The notes under the pieces were generated by a model, which saw nothing but the letters and a program-made list of their open reading frames with translations, was not told where the DNA came from and searched no databases. The translations under genes were made by a program, and so were the position numbers. Below are positions 1 through 8,481 of a stretch of 45,562 bases of DNA, piece by piece. Source of the stretch: Candidatus Zipacnadia bacterium (GTDB taxonomy: Bacteria > Armatimonadota > Zipacnadia > Zipacnadales > Zipacnadaceae); assembly GCA_029820565.1 (NCBI GenBank), contig JALGUR010000020.1, forward strand, positions 1 through 45,562, read 5' to 3'. Within the stretch, counting starts at the first letter, position 1; each line of letters opens with the position of its first letter.

Positions 1-1
1 A

Positions 2-1678
2 GACATTCCCTGGTTAGAATTGATTTTTGCGCTGGTGGGCGGCGCAGCCTTGCTAATGTACGGTATCCAGTTGGCTGGCGACGGGCTGGAAGAAGCGGCG
101 GGGCCGCGGATGCGTCGTTTCCTGGGTGCGATGACCAGGAATGTCTACTTGGGCTTCCTGGTGGGTACTATCGTGGTCGCTGTGGTCGGCAGCAGTACCG
201 CGGTGTCGGTGATGACTGTAGGATTTGTCAACGCTGGGATTATGAACCTGCAGCAAGCCTGTGGGATTATCTATGGCGCCAACGTGGGCACTACCTCCGA
301 CGCCATCGCCATCGCCTACGTGATGAGCGTCGAGAAGCTGAATATCAAGATGGTGGGACTGGCGATGATGGGGGTGGGCTTCGCGATGATGTTCTTCTGC
401 AAACGCCGCAAGTTCACCAGCCCGGGCAAGGCAATTTTCGGCTTTGGCATGGTCTTCCTGGCCCTGTCAGTGCTCAGTTCTGGAGCCGTACATCTGAAGA
501 ATAGCGAAACGGCCGTCCGAATGTTCAGCAGTTTAGGCACTCGGCCCTTGTTGGGTGTGCTGGTGGGAATCATCTCTACCTTCCTGGTCCACTCCAGCAG
601 CACAACCGTGGCTATGAATCTGGCTCTGGTGCAGGCGGGAGTGCTCAGTGTAGAAACCTCTCTGGCCCTGATTCTGGGAGACAACATTGGCACTACCCTC
701 ACGGCGCAAATAGCCTCTCTGGGCGCATCGGTGCCGGCTCGGCGCACCGCGTGGACTCATACGTTCTACAATCTAATCGGTGTAATCCTTGCCCTTTTCT
801 TGTTCTCGTATCTGGTTAAGTTTGCCTCGTGGATTTCACCGGTCCCCGTCCGCCGAATTGCCTTCACTCATGCGCTGTTTAATGTGGGTTGCGCAGCATT
901 GTTTCTCCCCCTGACCAAGCAGTTCGTCCGACTGCTACACAGACTGGTGCCTGGGGAGGTGGTTACGGTACAAACGGGGCCGCGATTCCTTGACAATCTC
1001 CTGCTGGACAGACCTGATGTCGCTATCGGCCAGGCTCGCCGGGAGATCATATCAATGGGCGGGATGGCCAAAGAAATGTTAGACGACGCCATGGAGATGT
1101 TTCGCAGCAATAGCACCCGACAGATGCCCACCATAGAACAGCGCGAGTCAGCAGTGGACGGAATAGAGGAAGAATGTGTCAGGTACATGGTGGAGCTCTC
1201 CCAGGGTCCCTTGGAACTGGAGCAGTCCAATACGGTGGCGGGACTGCTGCACGCTGTCTCTGACATCGAGCGAATCAGTGACCACGCGTTGAACATCGCC
1301 CAGGCGGCGGAAGAAAAGGCCAATGAACGCCTGCCCGTGTCTGCGGAAGCAATCCAGGCCCTGGAGGAGATATATGAGAAGGTTCGTGAGAATCTGGAAT
1401 TAGCTATTCAAATGCTATCGGTCGAGAATTCTGATGAACTCAAGGAAATAGCCGACGACATTTGGGAGCGTGAGGAGGAAATTGACGATTTGGAGCTGGA
1501 AATACGTCAGCGGCATATCCAGCGGCTGCGCGAGGCCGTATGCGAGCCGGACGCCGGTATCCTGTACGTGACCGTATTATCCAACTTTGAGCGGATAAGC
1601 GACCACTGCACCAACATCGCCGAGGGTGTGCGGGGGCCACTGGAGGTTGGCGAAGAACGACGCGATGCCCGCGCGTAG
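2..1678 (+). CDS. Na+/phosphate cotransporter family protein with C-terminal PhoU domain (5' end cut by window edge)
   Basis: Membrane protein of the NptA/YjbB type that probably moves phosphate with sodium or exports it; the PhoU-like tail is thought to regulate transport. The frame is open to the window edge. The first in-window start codon is TTG at 20, and family members usually begin about 10-15 residues earlier, so only a few residues are likely missing. Counting from that TTG, the inverted transport repeats carry the Ser-rich motifs GSST (about 57-60) and HSSST (191-195), each followed by a Gly-Asn-Gly-type loop (GANVGTT 86-92, GDNIGTT 220-226). Residues about 335-545 are helical with paired ERISDH motifs typical of PhoU. 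The DUF4838 gene follows 57 bp later on the same strand and may be co-transcribed. Confidence 0.9.
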   Translation, partial: DIPWLELIFALVGGAALLMYGIQLAGDGLEEAAGPRMRRFLGAMTRNVYLGFLVGTIVVAVVGSSTAVSVMTVGFVNAGIMNLQQACGIIYGANVGTTSDAIAIAYVMSVEKLNIKMVGLAMMGVGFAMMFFCKRRKFTSPGKAIFGFGMVFLALSVLSSGAVHLKNSETAVRMFSSLGTRPLLGVLVGIISTFLVHSSSTTVAMNLALVQAGVLSVETSLALILGDNIGTTLTAQIASLGASVPARRTAWTHTFYNLIGVILALFLFSYLVKFASWISPVPVRRIAFTHALFNVGCAALFLPLTKQFVRLLHRLVPGEVVTVQTGPRFLDNLLLDRPDVAIGQARREIISMGGMAKEMLDDAMEMFRSNSTRQMPTIEQRESAVDGIEEECVRYMVELSQGPLELEQSNTVAGLLHAVSDIERISDHALNIAQAAEEKANERLPVSAEAIQALEEIYEKVRENLELAIQMLSVENSDELKEIADDIWEREEEIDDLELEIRQRHIQRLREAVCEPDAGILYVTVLSNFERISDHCTNIAEGVRGPLEVGEERRDARA

Positions 1679-1735
1679 ATGCTGATTCGTGTACAAGTGT
1701 CGGCTGTAACCTGCACAATTTGGGAGGCGACCTCA

Positions 1736-3676
1736 ATGATTATCTACATACTGGACACCCACCCAGCAGTCGCGTTAGCCGGCGAGGAGTTGGCCCGGTG
1801 CTTGGGGACAATGGCTGGTATCTCCATACCGGTACGTCAGTGTGAGGAGTTTAATGGCGAGTCGGCCATCTACTTAGGCACGGCAGAGGCCCTGGGCGAG
1901 ATCGCTGCCTTACCCCAGGTCGCAGACCCCAAGTGGGATGATGCCTACTGCATTCGCTCAGTCGGCAAGAGTCTGATAATTGCCGGGACTAATCCACGTA
2001 GCGTGTTGATGGGAGCCTATCAATATCTGCGCGAGTTAGGCGCTGACTGGCTGTGGCCCGGCGACGACGGCGAAGTCCTGCCCCAAATTGATGATATACC
2101 TCTGGCGGACTGTGAGATTACTCAAGCCCTCGCCAACCGCCACCGGGGTGTCTGCATAGAAGGCGCACCAGCCTTGGAGCATGTCACCGATATGGTGCAG
2201 TGGATGCCGCGCGTGGGCCTCAACAGTTACTTCCTTCAGTTTCAGGTTGCCAGTTATTTCTGGCGGCAGTGGTACGGGCACAAACTCAATCCAACCTGGG
2301 AAGAGCAGCGCGAATTGACTGAAGAAGAGTGCCGGCAACTTGATAAAGCGGTCATCAGAGAGGTGAAGCGACGTGGCCTGATTCTGCACCAGGTCGGCCA
2401 CGGTTGGACCGCGGCGGCCGTGGGTCTGCCCACCAATGGCTGGGTGCCATATCGCGAAGAGTTGCCTGAGAGTACAGTCCGTCTACTGGCCGAAGTCAAC
2501 GGCAAGCGCCGTCTATGGGACTGGAATGAAGAGCGTGGTCACATCCCAATAAACACTGAATTGTGCTACAGCAATCCGGAGGCGCGACGGCGGATAGTGC
2601 AGGTTGTGCTTGATTATGCCCGGGCCCATCCTGAGGTGGATGCGTTGCATTTCTGGCTGTCCGATGCGCCTAACAATCATTGTGAGTGCGCCGGATGCCG
2701 TCAGATGAGTCCTTCGGACTGGTATGTTATGCTGCTCAACGAAATCTCCCCCCGACTGAAAGATATCGCGCCTGATATGAAACTGGTGTTCTTGGCCTAT
2801 CATGACACCCTGTGGCCTCCGGAGGAGTTACAACTGGACCTAAGTAATGACAACCTGGTCTATATGTTCGCGCCCATCTCCCGCTGTTATGCTCATCACC
2901 TGGCTGATCCGCAGTGTGACGAGGACCAGGTCCTGCAAAGACCACAGCGGAATAGAGTGGTTATGCCGAAGGATAACCGGGTCAATGCGAAGCTGTTGGA
3001 ATTGTGGGATGGCGTCCGCTCCGACGACTCCTTTGCCTTTGATTATCATTTTATGTGGCCCTGGCGAGAGGACCGCATGACGGTGCGACTGGCCGACATT
3101 ATGCCCCTGGACATCGCCGATTACGCTCAAGGCAAGTTAGGCGGGTTGATAAACTGCTGCGTGCAACGTATCTTCTATCCCAACGGGTGGCCATTCTATC
3201 TTATGGCTCGCGCGCTGTGGGGAGAAAACCCGAGTGCTCAGGACAAGACGCAATACTTCTCGTGGGCCTACGGCGAGGCAGCCCGGACTGCCCAGGACTT
3301 TTTGGAGGGATTTGCCGAAGTTACTGGCTCGCCGATTCACGGCCAGTCATGGTGGCAGGCCGCGGACCTCGCGCAGGTTGACAAAGTACTGGATTGGCTT
3401 GGTCAACAAACAGAATCACTCGAGGCGGGCGCCCAGCAGGCTACCGGACCGACTCAACAGCGCGCCTGGCGATTGCTGCAGCATTACCATCGTCTGGTGA
3501 CTCATCTGTGGACGGCACTGCAGGCTAAATTGAGCGGAAAGATTGACGAAGCGAGCGCAGAGATACAGCGCGCCGAGAAGTTCCTACAACAGACTGAGCG
3601 CGAAACGGCACGGGCTCTGGATACAATGCTGATGCTGGAGCATCTGAAGAGTCTGCGCCAGGCCTGGGAGCAATAG
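1736..3676 (+). CDS. DUF4838 domain-containing protein, alpha-glucuronidase/hexosaminidase-like
   Basis: About 646 residues. The N-terminal 120 residues look like the small alpha/beta domain that precedes the barrel in GH20/GH67 glycosidases (ELARCLGTMAG near the start, then GAYQYLRELGADWLWPGDDG). The following region matches DUF4838 barrel proteins, with a DAPNNHCECAGCRQ motif holding closely spaced cysteines. No signal peptide is visible, so it is probably cytoplasmic. The function of this family is not established; a role in acidic or modified sugar breakdown is inference. The frame extends up to an ATG at 1679, but the ATG at 1736 is preceded by a good Shine-Dalgarno (GGGAGG, about 1722) and gives the family-like N-terminus, so I start there. 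It is convergent with bioY. Confidence 0.85.
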   Translation: MIIYILDTHPAVALAGEELARCLGTMAGISIPVRQCEEFNGESAIYLGTAEALGEIAALPQVADPKWDDAYCIRSVGKSLIIAGTNPRSVLMGAYQYLRELGADWLWPGDDGEVLPQIDDIPLADCEITQALANRHRGVCIEGAPALEHVTDMVQWMPRVGLNSYFLQFQVASYFWRQWYGHKLNPTWEEQRELTEEECRQLDKAVIREVKRRGLILHQVGHGWTAAAVGLPTNGWVPYREELPESTVRLLAEVNGKRRLWDWNEERGHIPINTELCYSNPEARRRIVQVVLDYARAHPEVDALHFWLSDAPNNHCECAGCRQMSPSDWYVMLLNEISPRLKDIAPDMKLVFLAYHDTLWPPEELQLDLSNDNLVYMFAPISRCYAHHLADPQCDEDQVLQRPQRNRVVMPKDNRVNAKLLELWDGVRSDDSFAFDYHFMWPWREDRMTVRLADIMPLDIADYAQGKLGGLINCCVQRIFYPNGWPFYLMARALWGENPSAQDKTQYFSWAYGEAARTAQDFLEGFAEVTGSPIHGQSWWQAADLAQVDKVLDWLGQQTESLEAGAQQATGPTQQRAWRLLQHYHRLVTHLWTALQAKLSGKIDEASAEIQRAEKFLQQTERETARALDTMLMLEHLKSLRQAWEQ

Positions 3677-3711
3677 GCCGACCTTTCCCCCCGGGCTATC
3701 CTTATGCGACC

Positions 3712-4287
3712 CTATTTGTTCCAGCCGTGCCAGAAGGGGACGGTGAAGCGGCTCAGGCCGACGGCAGCGGCAATTTTGAGGCCGTCGCCGGGCAGAAAAG
3801 GCGCGACGCCCGCCGCTAATGCGGCATTAAAACTGGCGCCGGTAAGGATCATCAAGCCAGCAACACCCAGAGCGTAAATAATCACAGTGGCTGCGATCAT
3901 CGCCGGCAGCAGCGCCGATAACCTGAAGCCACCACGAGCAGCCCAGCCTACTATGGCCGCAGCCGGTACGAAGCCAACAATGTAGCCCGCGGTCGCGCCC
4001 ATCAGCGCTGTGCTTCCGGCGGCGAACACCGGCAGGCCGATCAACCCCAGAAGAATGTACAATACCTGGCTGGCGGCCCCTCCGGCTGCTCCCAGAGTAG
4101 CCCCGGCCAGCAGAACTACTGCAGTCTGACCCGTAAGAGGAACCGGAGAAAAGGGCAGAGGAATGCGCAGGTGAGCCGCCCCGGCGGTGGCTACCGCGAA
4201 TACACAGATGCCTACCGCGGCCTTGACAATAGCGGGATTGAGCGACTCAAAAGCGAACTTCCCAGCCCACTGCCGCGTCTTTATCAT
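3712..4287 (-). CDS. bioY: Biotin transporter BioY (ECF substrate-binding subunit)
   Basis: 191 residues, the usual BioY length, almost entirely hydrophobic with about six membrane segments. The segment LRIPLPFSPVPLTGQTAVV is the hallmark BioY motif, followed by GATLG and the Gly-rich LLGLIGLPVFAAG loop. BioY binds biotin in the membrane and works alone or with an energising EcfT/EcfA module, which is not in this window. The ATG at 4287 has a GGGAG Shine-Dalgarno 7 nt upstream. A strong promoter lies at 4327-4355; I could not recognise a BirA operator in its short leader. It stands alone, divergent from the small secreted protein gene. Confidence 0.93.
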   Translation of the reverse strand: MIKTRQWAGKFAFESLNPAIVKAAVGICVFAVATAGAAHLRIPLPFSPVPLTGQTAVVLLAGATLGAAGGAASQVLYILLGLIGLPVFAAGSTALMGATAGYIVGFVPAAAIVGWAARGGFRLSALLPAMIAATVIIYALGVAGLMILTGASFNAALAAGVAPFLPGDGLKIAAAVGLSRFTVPFWHGWNK

Positions 4288-4326
4288 AAGTCAACTCCCA
4301 CTGATAACACTAAACAGTTGCCCTGA

Positions 4327-4355
4327 ATTGTAGCCCATCGGTTCAGTGCTGTCAA
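4327..4355 (-). promoter_or_regulatory. Predicted sigma70-type promoter of bioY
   Basis: On the minus strand a perfect TTGACA -35 (4350-4355) is separated by 17 nt from TACAAT (-10, 4327-4332, one mismatch). Transcription would start near 4320 and give a leader of about 33 nt. The -35 lies 18 bp ahead of the Shine-Dalgarno of the divergent gene. Confidence 0.75.
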
Positions 4356-4378
4356 CTCTTCAGGAGGAGGTTTGTGTC

Positions 4379-4804
4379 ATGAATCGGACTATTGTTGCGC
4401 TGTTAGTGGTTGGAGTTATTGCTCTCACTCTGATGGGATCCGGTCTGGCGAACGCCGACGACAGCCTCTGGTATCGGGGATTGTTTGATGGTGTGGTGGA
4501 AATTAACCGTGCGGGCCTGCGGGGGTACGAGTACACCCCGGAGCGAGGCTCATTGTATCGTCTCCATCGACCGCGCCATTTCCGCACCACACGCTGTTGG
4601 TCATTGGGTCCCTTTCGCTACTGCGAGACTAAAGAAGTCATCAATGATGCGGATGAGACCAAGAAGACTGGCGAAGACAACAACAAGAAGGTCCATACCC
4701 TCTACCCGCTGCCCGGACAGTACTGGTACAAAAAGCCGCAAAGTTACAGCCTGACCAGAGGGCGCAGTTTACCGCCGCTGCTGCGCTATGACCGCGAATG
4801 GTAA
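4379..4804 (+). CDS. Small secreted protein of unknown function
   Basis: 141 residues from the ATG at 4379, chosen because AGGAGGAGG lies just upstream (about 4362-4370) and a clear signal peptide follows: NRT, then a run of aliphatic residues ending GLANA before DDSLW. The mature part is basic and aromatic (many Arg and Tyr, YRLHRPRHFRTTRCW, two cysteines about ten residues apart) with a central acidic/Lys stretch, and ends near LLRYDREW. I recognise no family. It stands alone between divergent bioY and the convergent PEP-CTERM gene. The protein call rests on the ribosome site plus signal peptide. Confidence 0.6.
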   Translation: MNRTIVALLVVGVIALTLMGSGLANADDSLWYRGLFDGVVEINRAGLRGYEYTPERGSLYRLHRPRHFRTTRCWSLGPFRYCETKEVINDADETKKTGEDNNKKVHTLYPLPGQYWYKKPQSYSLTRGRSLPPLLRYDREW

Positions 4805-4854
4805 GGGCCGATAGTCGGCTATCTAAGTAGTTCCACTTTCTAACAGAAGGCAAG

Positions 4855-4893
4855 ACCCTGGCGTGACGCTGTGGGCACCGCTGCGGCCAGGGT
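4855..4893. terminator. Inverted repeat between convergent genes, possible terminator
   Basis: ACCCTGGC (4855-4862) and GCCAGGGT (4886-4893) form a perfect 8-bp stem with a GC-rich 23-nt loop, about 50 bp after the stop of the small secreted protein gene. No T-run follows on either strand, so rho-independent termination is uncertain. The rest of 4805-5056 shows no supportable gene. Confidence 0.3.
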
Positions 4894-5056
4894 AGCTTCC
4901 TAATCCGCGGTGAACTGGGCCGAGGGCGATAGGTCAGATGTCCAGTATGCCGCAAGGCCTGCGGAGCTCTCGTCAAGCATGATAAGGGCGCAGCCGAAAG
5001 AGAAGACGCCGCCCGTTTCGCTGGGGGGTGTCTGTTTATTCATCAATCGTCAGGGC

Positions 5057-5692
5057 TCACGAATTAGTCTCCCGGCGGCGTCGAGCCCAATAAGCAACCG
5101 GGCCGCCGAGTAGCAGCAGGAACGCCGAAGCGGGTTCGGGTGTTTCCCAGACGGTTATGCGAATTGGTGCATCATAGTTCATTGTGGGGGAGGGAGCACC
5201 AGGATCGGCCCAACCCGTGCCAAACCAGTTAACGAGGGTTCGTCCGTCGGGATCGGTATAATCCCCCTGGTCATACAACCAGTCTGGAGAGGTCCATCCC
5301 GCAAAACAGGAGCCGCCAGCATCGATCACCACGTTGGCAACAGTAACGTCGTAGGTGTACCATTGGAGGTCGGTGACAGTTGCCACCTGTTGATAAAGCA
5401 GGTCTCCCACTGCGGCGGGTGCCAGCGGGCCGCCGTTGTCCTCCCATATGCTCACGTGTATGGTCTGACTATCGGTTGGCGAGTACTCTCGGACCCAGAT
5501 GCTCACTGCGTCAATTCTGTATGGATTGCCTACCGGCGGCATTTGGAAACGCACGGCTTCACCATGTCGGGCGCCGCCGGCCTCGAAAGTGCCGTCGTCG
5601 TACTCAATGACGATAGCCGACGCCGAGGAGCACAGACCGAGAGCAGCCAGGACGACGAGGGCCAGCACTGTCCGCGTCTGCGCGCTATACAT
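5057..5692 (-). CDS. PEP-CTERM sorting-domain protein
   Basis: 211 residues. The N-terminal signal peptide (hydrophobic run ending SSASA) leads to a beta-rich extracellular domain of about 150 residues resembling choice-of-anchor modules (IVIEYDDGTFE, then WIDGN-type strands). The C-terminus is a textbook exosortase tag: PEPASAFLLLLGG, a transmembrane stretch and RRRRE. Such proteins are exported, processed by an exosortase and often attached to the surface or extracellular polysaccharide; no exosortase is in this window. The frame reaches a GTG at 5701, but the Shine-Dalgarno GGAGG touches that codon and is correctly spaced for the ATG at 5692. A promoter and structured leader RNA precede it. 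Confidence 0.88.
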   Translation of the reverse strand: MYSAQTRTVLALVVLAALGLCSSASAIVIEYDDGTFEAGGARHGEAVRFQMPPVGNPYRIDAVSIWVREYSPTDSQTIHVSIWEDNGGPLAPAAVGDLLYQQVATVTDLQWYTYDVTVANVVIDAGGSCFAGWTSPDWLYDQGDYTDPDGRTLVNWFGTGWADPGAPSPTMNYDAPIRITVWETPEPASAFLLLLGGPVAYWARRRRETNS

Positions 5693-5765
5693 GTGTTTCA
5701 CCTCCCTCCATATCCGAAGATGTCTGCATTGGACTGTCCTCCTGCTTGCTCCAAATCGCTCCCAT

Positions 5766-5816
5766 AAACGAAAAGCCCCCGCGACTCCAGACTTGCTCGT
5801 GGTGCCGCACGGGCTT
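5766..5816 (-). terminator. Rho-independent terminator in the PEP-CTERM leader
   Basis: On the minus strand AAGCCC pairs with GGGCTT. After one mismatch TGCGGC pairs with GTCGCG (two wobbles), and after another mismatch CC pairs with GG. The loop is 12 nt. The stem is followed by TTTTCGTTT. It lies between the promoter at 5891-5920 and the ATG at 5692, so transcripts must read through it to reach the gene. Confidence 0.65.
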
Positions 5817-5884
5817 CATTACGCTCTTGCCGATCTCTACGCCCTCGGGTGATAGGGCCCAGAGGCAGCGCTTATCTTCCTTTG
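5766..5884 (-). ncRNA. Candidate structured RNA: leader/attenuator or free small RNA upstream of the PEP-CTERM gene
   Basis: A consensus-like promoter (5891-5920) would start a transcript near 5884 running towards the PEP-CTERM gene. Its first part folds into an imperfect arm closed by 5822-5825 and 5867-5870 (CGCT/AGCG, then GCC/GGC and TCT/AGA with bulges), capped by a GCCCT/AGGGC hairpin (5841-5858). The second part is the terminator hairpin 5773-5816. No ORF is evident inside it. I could not match it to a known riboswitch class. It may be a free RNA of about 115 nt or an attenuator about 75 nt ahead of the gene. Confidence 0.5.
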
Positions 5885-5890
5885 GCTTTC

Positions 5891-5920
5891 AGTATACCAT
5901 AAATAGCTATTCTATGTCAA
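5891..5920 (-). promoter_or_regulatory. Predicted sigma70-type promoter upstream of the PEP-CTERM gene
   Basis: Perfect TTGACA (5915-5920), 18-nt spacer, TATACT (5891-5896) on the minus strand. It lies downstream of the MFS stop codon, so the RNA it makes is independent of that gene. Confidence 0.75.
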
Positions 5921-5996
5921 CCCGTCTTTCGCCAGCCCAACCAAAAATCCTGCTTCCTGTCAAAGTCCGGATTTACTTAGGGCGGATTACTTGCGG

Positions 5997-7205
5997 CTAC
6001 ATCCGTTGTTGAGTGTAGCGTCCAAGCAAGGCCGCGACCCCGCTGCACAGGGCAAAGACCACCGCGAAGATGACAAAGGTGGACTGCAACTGGACACCTT
6101 GAGTGTCTAAGAGGCGACTTAACACCAGCGCCGTCACTACCCCGAAATCATTCCAGATGAAGATTACCCCGTAAGCCAGTGGACGACGCTTACGCTGAGC
6201 GGAATCGCCTATCAGAGATGAAGTGACCACCGGCACACTGGCGTTCACTAAACCCAGTATGCCGGCCATAAAACCTAAGGCGACCAGGCTATCCCACATT
6301 GCCGCCAATCCACAACCAACCGCTCCCAGTAGAAATGCCACGGTCAGAACTAAGCCCCGACCAGCGATGTCAGAGATAATCCCGCTAAGCAGAGCACAAA
6401 CTATGCGTAGGGCGGGGAAGAACATTGCGGTTATCCAGACCCATTCGGCTCCATATCTAACGGTTACGAACTCGGCAAAGGCTCCCAGCATCAGGCCGTA
6501 GGCCAGTGCGGAACTGGCTATCAAGAAGCTGGCTATTCGCGCCCCCGGTTTTCTTAGAATCTGCCCCAAGACCCGGGCCGAGGGAGCACTCATTTGTGCT
6601 TGACTGCCCCGCGGCAGGGCTACCGAGACCAGCACGCCGAGCAGCGTTACGACGGCAGCAATAATATAGAGCAATTGCGGGTGGTCAGGATAGTATCCGT
6701 ACAGCAGCCCCAGGCCAATCACACCGGTAAGGTAGCCAGCATGAGTGCCACCATAGAGCAGACCGACGCCCAGCCCATACCGATTGCGCGGGCCCTCGCT
6801 CAGCGCCAACGCCTCCATAGTAGTTCCCCCCCACATAGCCGCCGCGCCCCAACCCCACAATGCCGCAAAGCCCAGGGCCAACCAATAACTGGGCACGACC
6901 GCCAACAGGACCATACCGGCGGGGAAAATCACATAAGTGGCGCTGCCGACTGCTCGCCACTTCCAGTCGGGCCAGCGCCGCAGCAGGTACAAGTTGCCCA
7001 CCCGGAAAATCATCATAAGGGCGTAGACCACCGCCAGCAGGCCAGCACGCTGCAGACCGCCCCACGGGGTAATGCGGCTGAGGTAAGGGACGAGATATTG
7101 CTGCTGAGCACCAGCCCCGGCGAAGATAAAGAAGAATACCACCGCCAGTAGTACCAGATGTGCTGTTCGTCCGGAATAGTATGGAGGAGGCGAGTGGTTG
7201 CTCAT
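5997..7205 (-). CDS. Major facilitator superfamily transporter
   Basis: 402 residues with about 12 hydrophobic segments arranged as two halves joined by a polar stretch near the middle (ALPRGSQAQMSAPSAR). This is the layout of MFS secondary carriers. Conserved-loop signals are weak but present: RVGNLYLLRRWP after the second segment and SDIAGRG after the eighth, a version of the GxxxDRxGR loop. The substrate cannot be told from sequence; drug or metabolite efflux and uptake are equally possible. It lies 73 bp downstream of argG on the same strand and may be transcribed with it. The Shine-Dalgarno ahead of the ATG is weak. Confidence 0.85.
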   Translation of the reverse strand: MSNHSPPPYYSGRTAHLVLLAVVFFFIFAGAGAQQQYLVPYLSRITPWGGLQRAGLLAVVYALMMIFRVGNLYLLRRWPDWKWRAVGSATYVIFPAGMVLLAVVPSYWLALGFAALWGWGAAAMWGGTTMEALALSEGPRNRYGLGVGLLYGGTHAGYLTGVIGLGLLYGYYPDHPQLLYIIAAVVTLLGVLVSVALPRGSQAQMSAPSARVLGQILRKPGARIASFLIASSALAYGLMLGAFAEFVTVRYGAEWVWITAMFFPALRIVCALLSGIISDIAGRGLVLTVAFLLGAVGCGLAAMWDSLVALGFMAGILGLVNASVPVVTSSLIGDSAQRKRRPLAYGVIFIWNDFGVVTALVLSRLLDTQGVQLQSTFVIFAVVFALCSGVAALLGRYTQQRM

Positions 7206-7278
7206 ATTCTATGTGGTGGGACGATCCGCGCGGACAGCCGCTGAGTGAGAGGTAGGCTCGCAGTATGACATTTAGACC

Positions 7279-8481
7279 CTACTCATCTGGCAGCCGCCGA
7301 CCTACTTGGGCGGATATCCTCGCCGGCAGGGACCAGATGTGGATGAAGCCTTCAGCCGCCGATTGGTCGAAAACATCGGCCGCATCGTAGGTCGCTAACC
7401 CATAGTCATACATTGAATAGTCGGACTGACGCGCGACCGCCTCGCAGCGCCCTTTGTGCAACTTGACGGTCACCTGGCCGCTGACCCGCTTCTGAGTCTC
7501 GGCCATAAAACCGTCCAGCGCCTCGCGCAGTGGTGTGTACCATAGACCATAATAGACCAGTTCGGCATAACGCAGCTCCAAGTAAGGCTTAAAGTGTAGA
7601 GTTTCCCGGTCCAGGGTGAGGGACTCCAAATCCCGGTGGGCTTCCAGGACGATAGTCGCGGCTGGTGCTTCATATAGTTCGCGCGACTTTATCCCTACCA
7701 GTCGGTTCTCTATCATATTAACCCGGCCTACTCCGTGGGCACCGCCCATAGTATTCAGCCGGCTAATCAGATCGGGGCCGGCCATATTCTCACCGTCCAA
7801 GGCAACTGGAACTCCCTGATCAAACTCTATCTGTACATACGTGGGCTCATCAGGGGCGTCGGCAACGCCCACTGTCCACAGCCAAGCGTCTTCCGGTGGC
7901 TCCTGCGTCGGGTCTTCAATGACGCCACATTCAATGGAGCGTCCCCATAGGTTAGTATCTACCGAATAGGGGCTCCCTTTGCCTACCGGTACGGGGATAT
8001 TGTGCTTCTGGGCGTATTCAATCTCTTGCTCTCGGGTCATATCCCATTCGCGGGCCGGAGCGATGACCTCCATCTGTGGGGCCAGGGCCGCATAAGTGGT
8101 CTCAAACCGCACCTGGTCATTGCCCTTGCCGGTGCAGCCGTGGGCCAGGTATTGCGCATTTCTCTGGCGGGCCACCTCCACTTGCGTCTTAGCCAACAGG
8201 GGTCGCGCCAACGCCGTGAAAGCGGGGTATTTATGCTCATACATCAGATTGGCAGCGATACCTCGGGTAATGAAGTCATTGAAGAACTCGTCTTGGGCAT
8301 CTATTACCAGAGACTCCACTGCCCCGACCTTCTCCGCCTTTTCTCTTATAGCCTCGTAGTTCTTCTCTTCGCCGACGTCAACCGCCAGGGCAATTATCTC
8401 TACATTGTACCGGTCAGCAATCCACTTGATGGCTACTGAGGTATCAAGCCCTCCTGAATAGGCCAGAACACATTTGTCCAT
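7279..8481 (-). CDS. argG: Argininosuccinate synthase
   Basis: ATP-dependent ligase joining citrulline and aspartate, the penultimate step of arginine synthesis. About 400 residues, normal length. The signature motifs are intact: AYSGGLDTSVA near the N-terminus (PP-loop), YLAHGCTGKGNDQVRFE, and SPYSVDTNLWGRSIECG. The family-like start MDKCVLAYSGG is the ATG at 8481. It has no Shine-Dalgarno because a 25-bp tandem duplication (8457-8506) places a second, out-of-frame copy of the start between it and the ribosome site at 8516-8521. An in-frame GTG at 8496 exists but is also poorly placed. Expression may be reduced or coupled to the short upstream frame. argH is not nearby. Confidence 0.93.
   Translation of the reverse strand: MDKCVLAYSGGLDTSVAIKWIADRYNVEIIALAVDVGEEKNYEAIREKAEKVGAVESLVIDAQDEFFNDFITRGIAANLMYEHKYPAFTALARPLLAKTQVEVARQRNAQYLAHGCTGKGNDQVRFETTYAALAPQMEVIAPAREWDMTREQEIEYAQKHNIPVPVGKGSPYSVDTNLWGRSIECGVIEDPTQEPPEDAWLWTVGVADAPDEPTYVQIEFDQGVPVALDGENMAGPDLISRLNTMGGAHGVGRVNMIENRLVGIKSRELYEAPAATIVLEAHRDLESLTLDRETLHFKPYLELRYAELVYYGLWYTPLREALDGFMAETQKRVSGQVTVKLHKGRCEAVARQSDYSMYDYGLATYDAADVFDQSAAEGFIHIWSLPARISAQVGRRLPDE

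Noticed and set aside
1679..1735. Earlier ATG start for the DUF4838 protein
   Set aside because: It directly follows the previous stop, adds 19 residues unlike the family, and the strong Shine-Dalgarno serves the ATG at 1736.
4806..4820. 15-bp sequence GGCCGATAGTCGGCT shared with 41386-41400
   Set aside because: The second site is inside the CPBP gene and flanks do not match; a short palindrome shared by chance is the simpler reading.
5773..5816. T-box riboswitch upstream of the PEP-CTERM gene (GGCACCACG resembles the T-box sequence)
   Set aside because: The tRNA-pairing TGGN bulge is absent, no specifier stem is evident, and the downstream gene has no link to amino acids.
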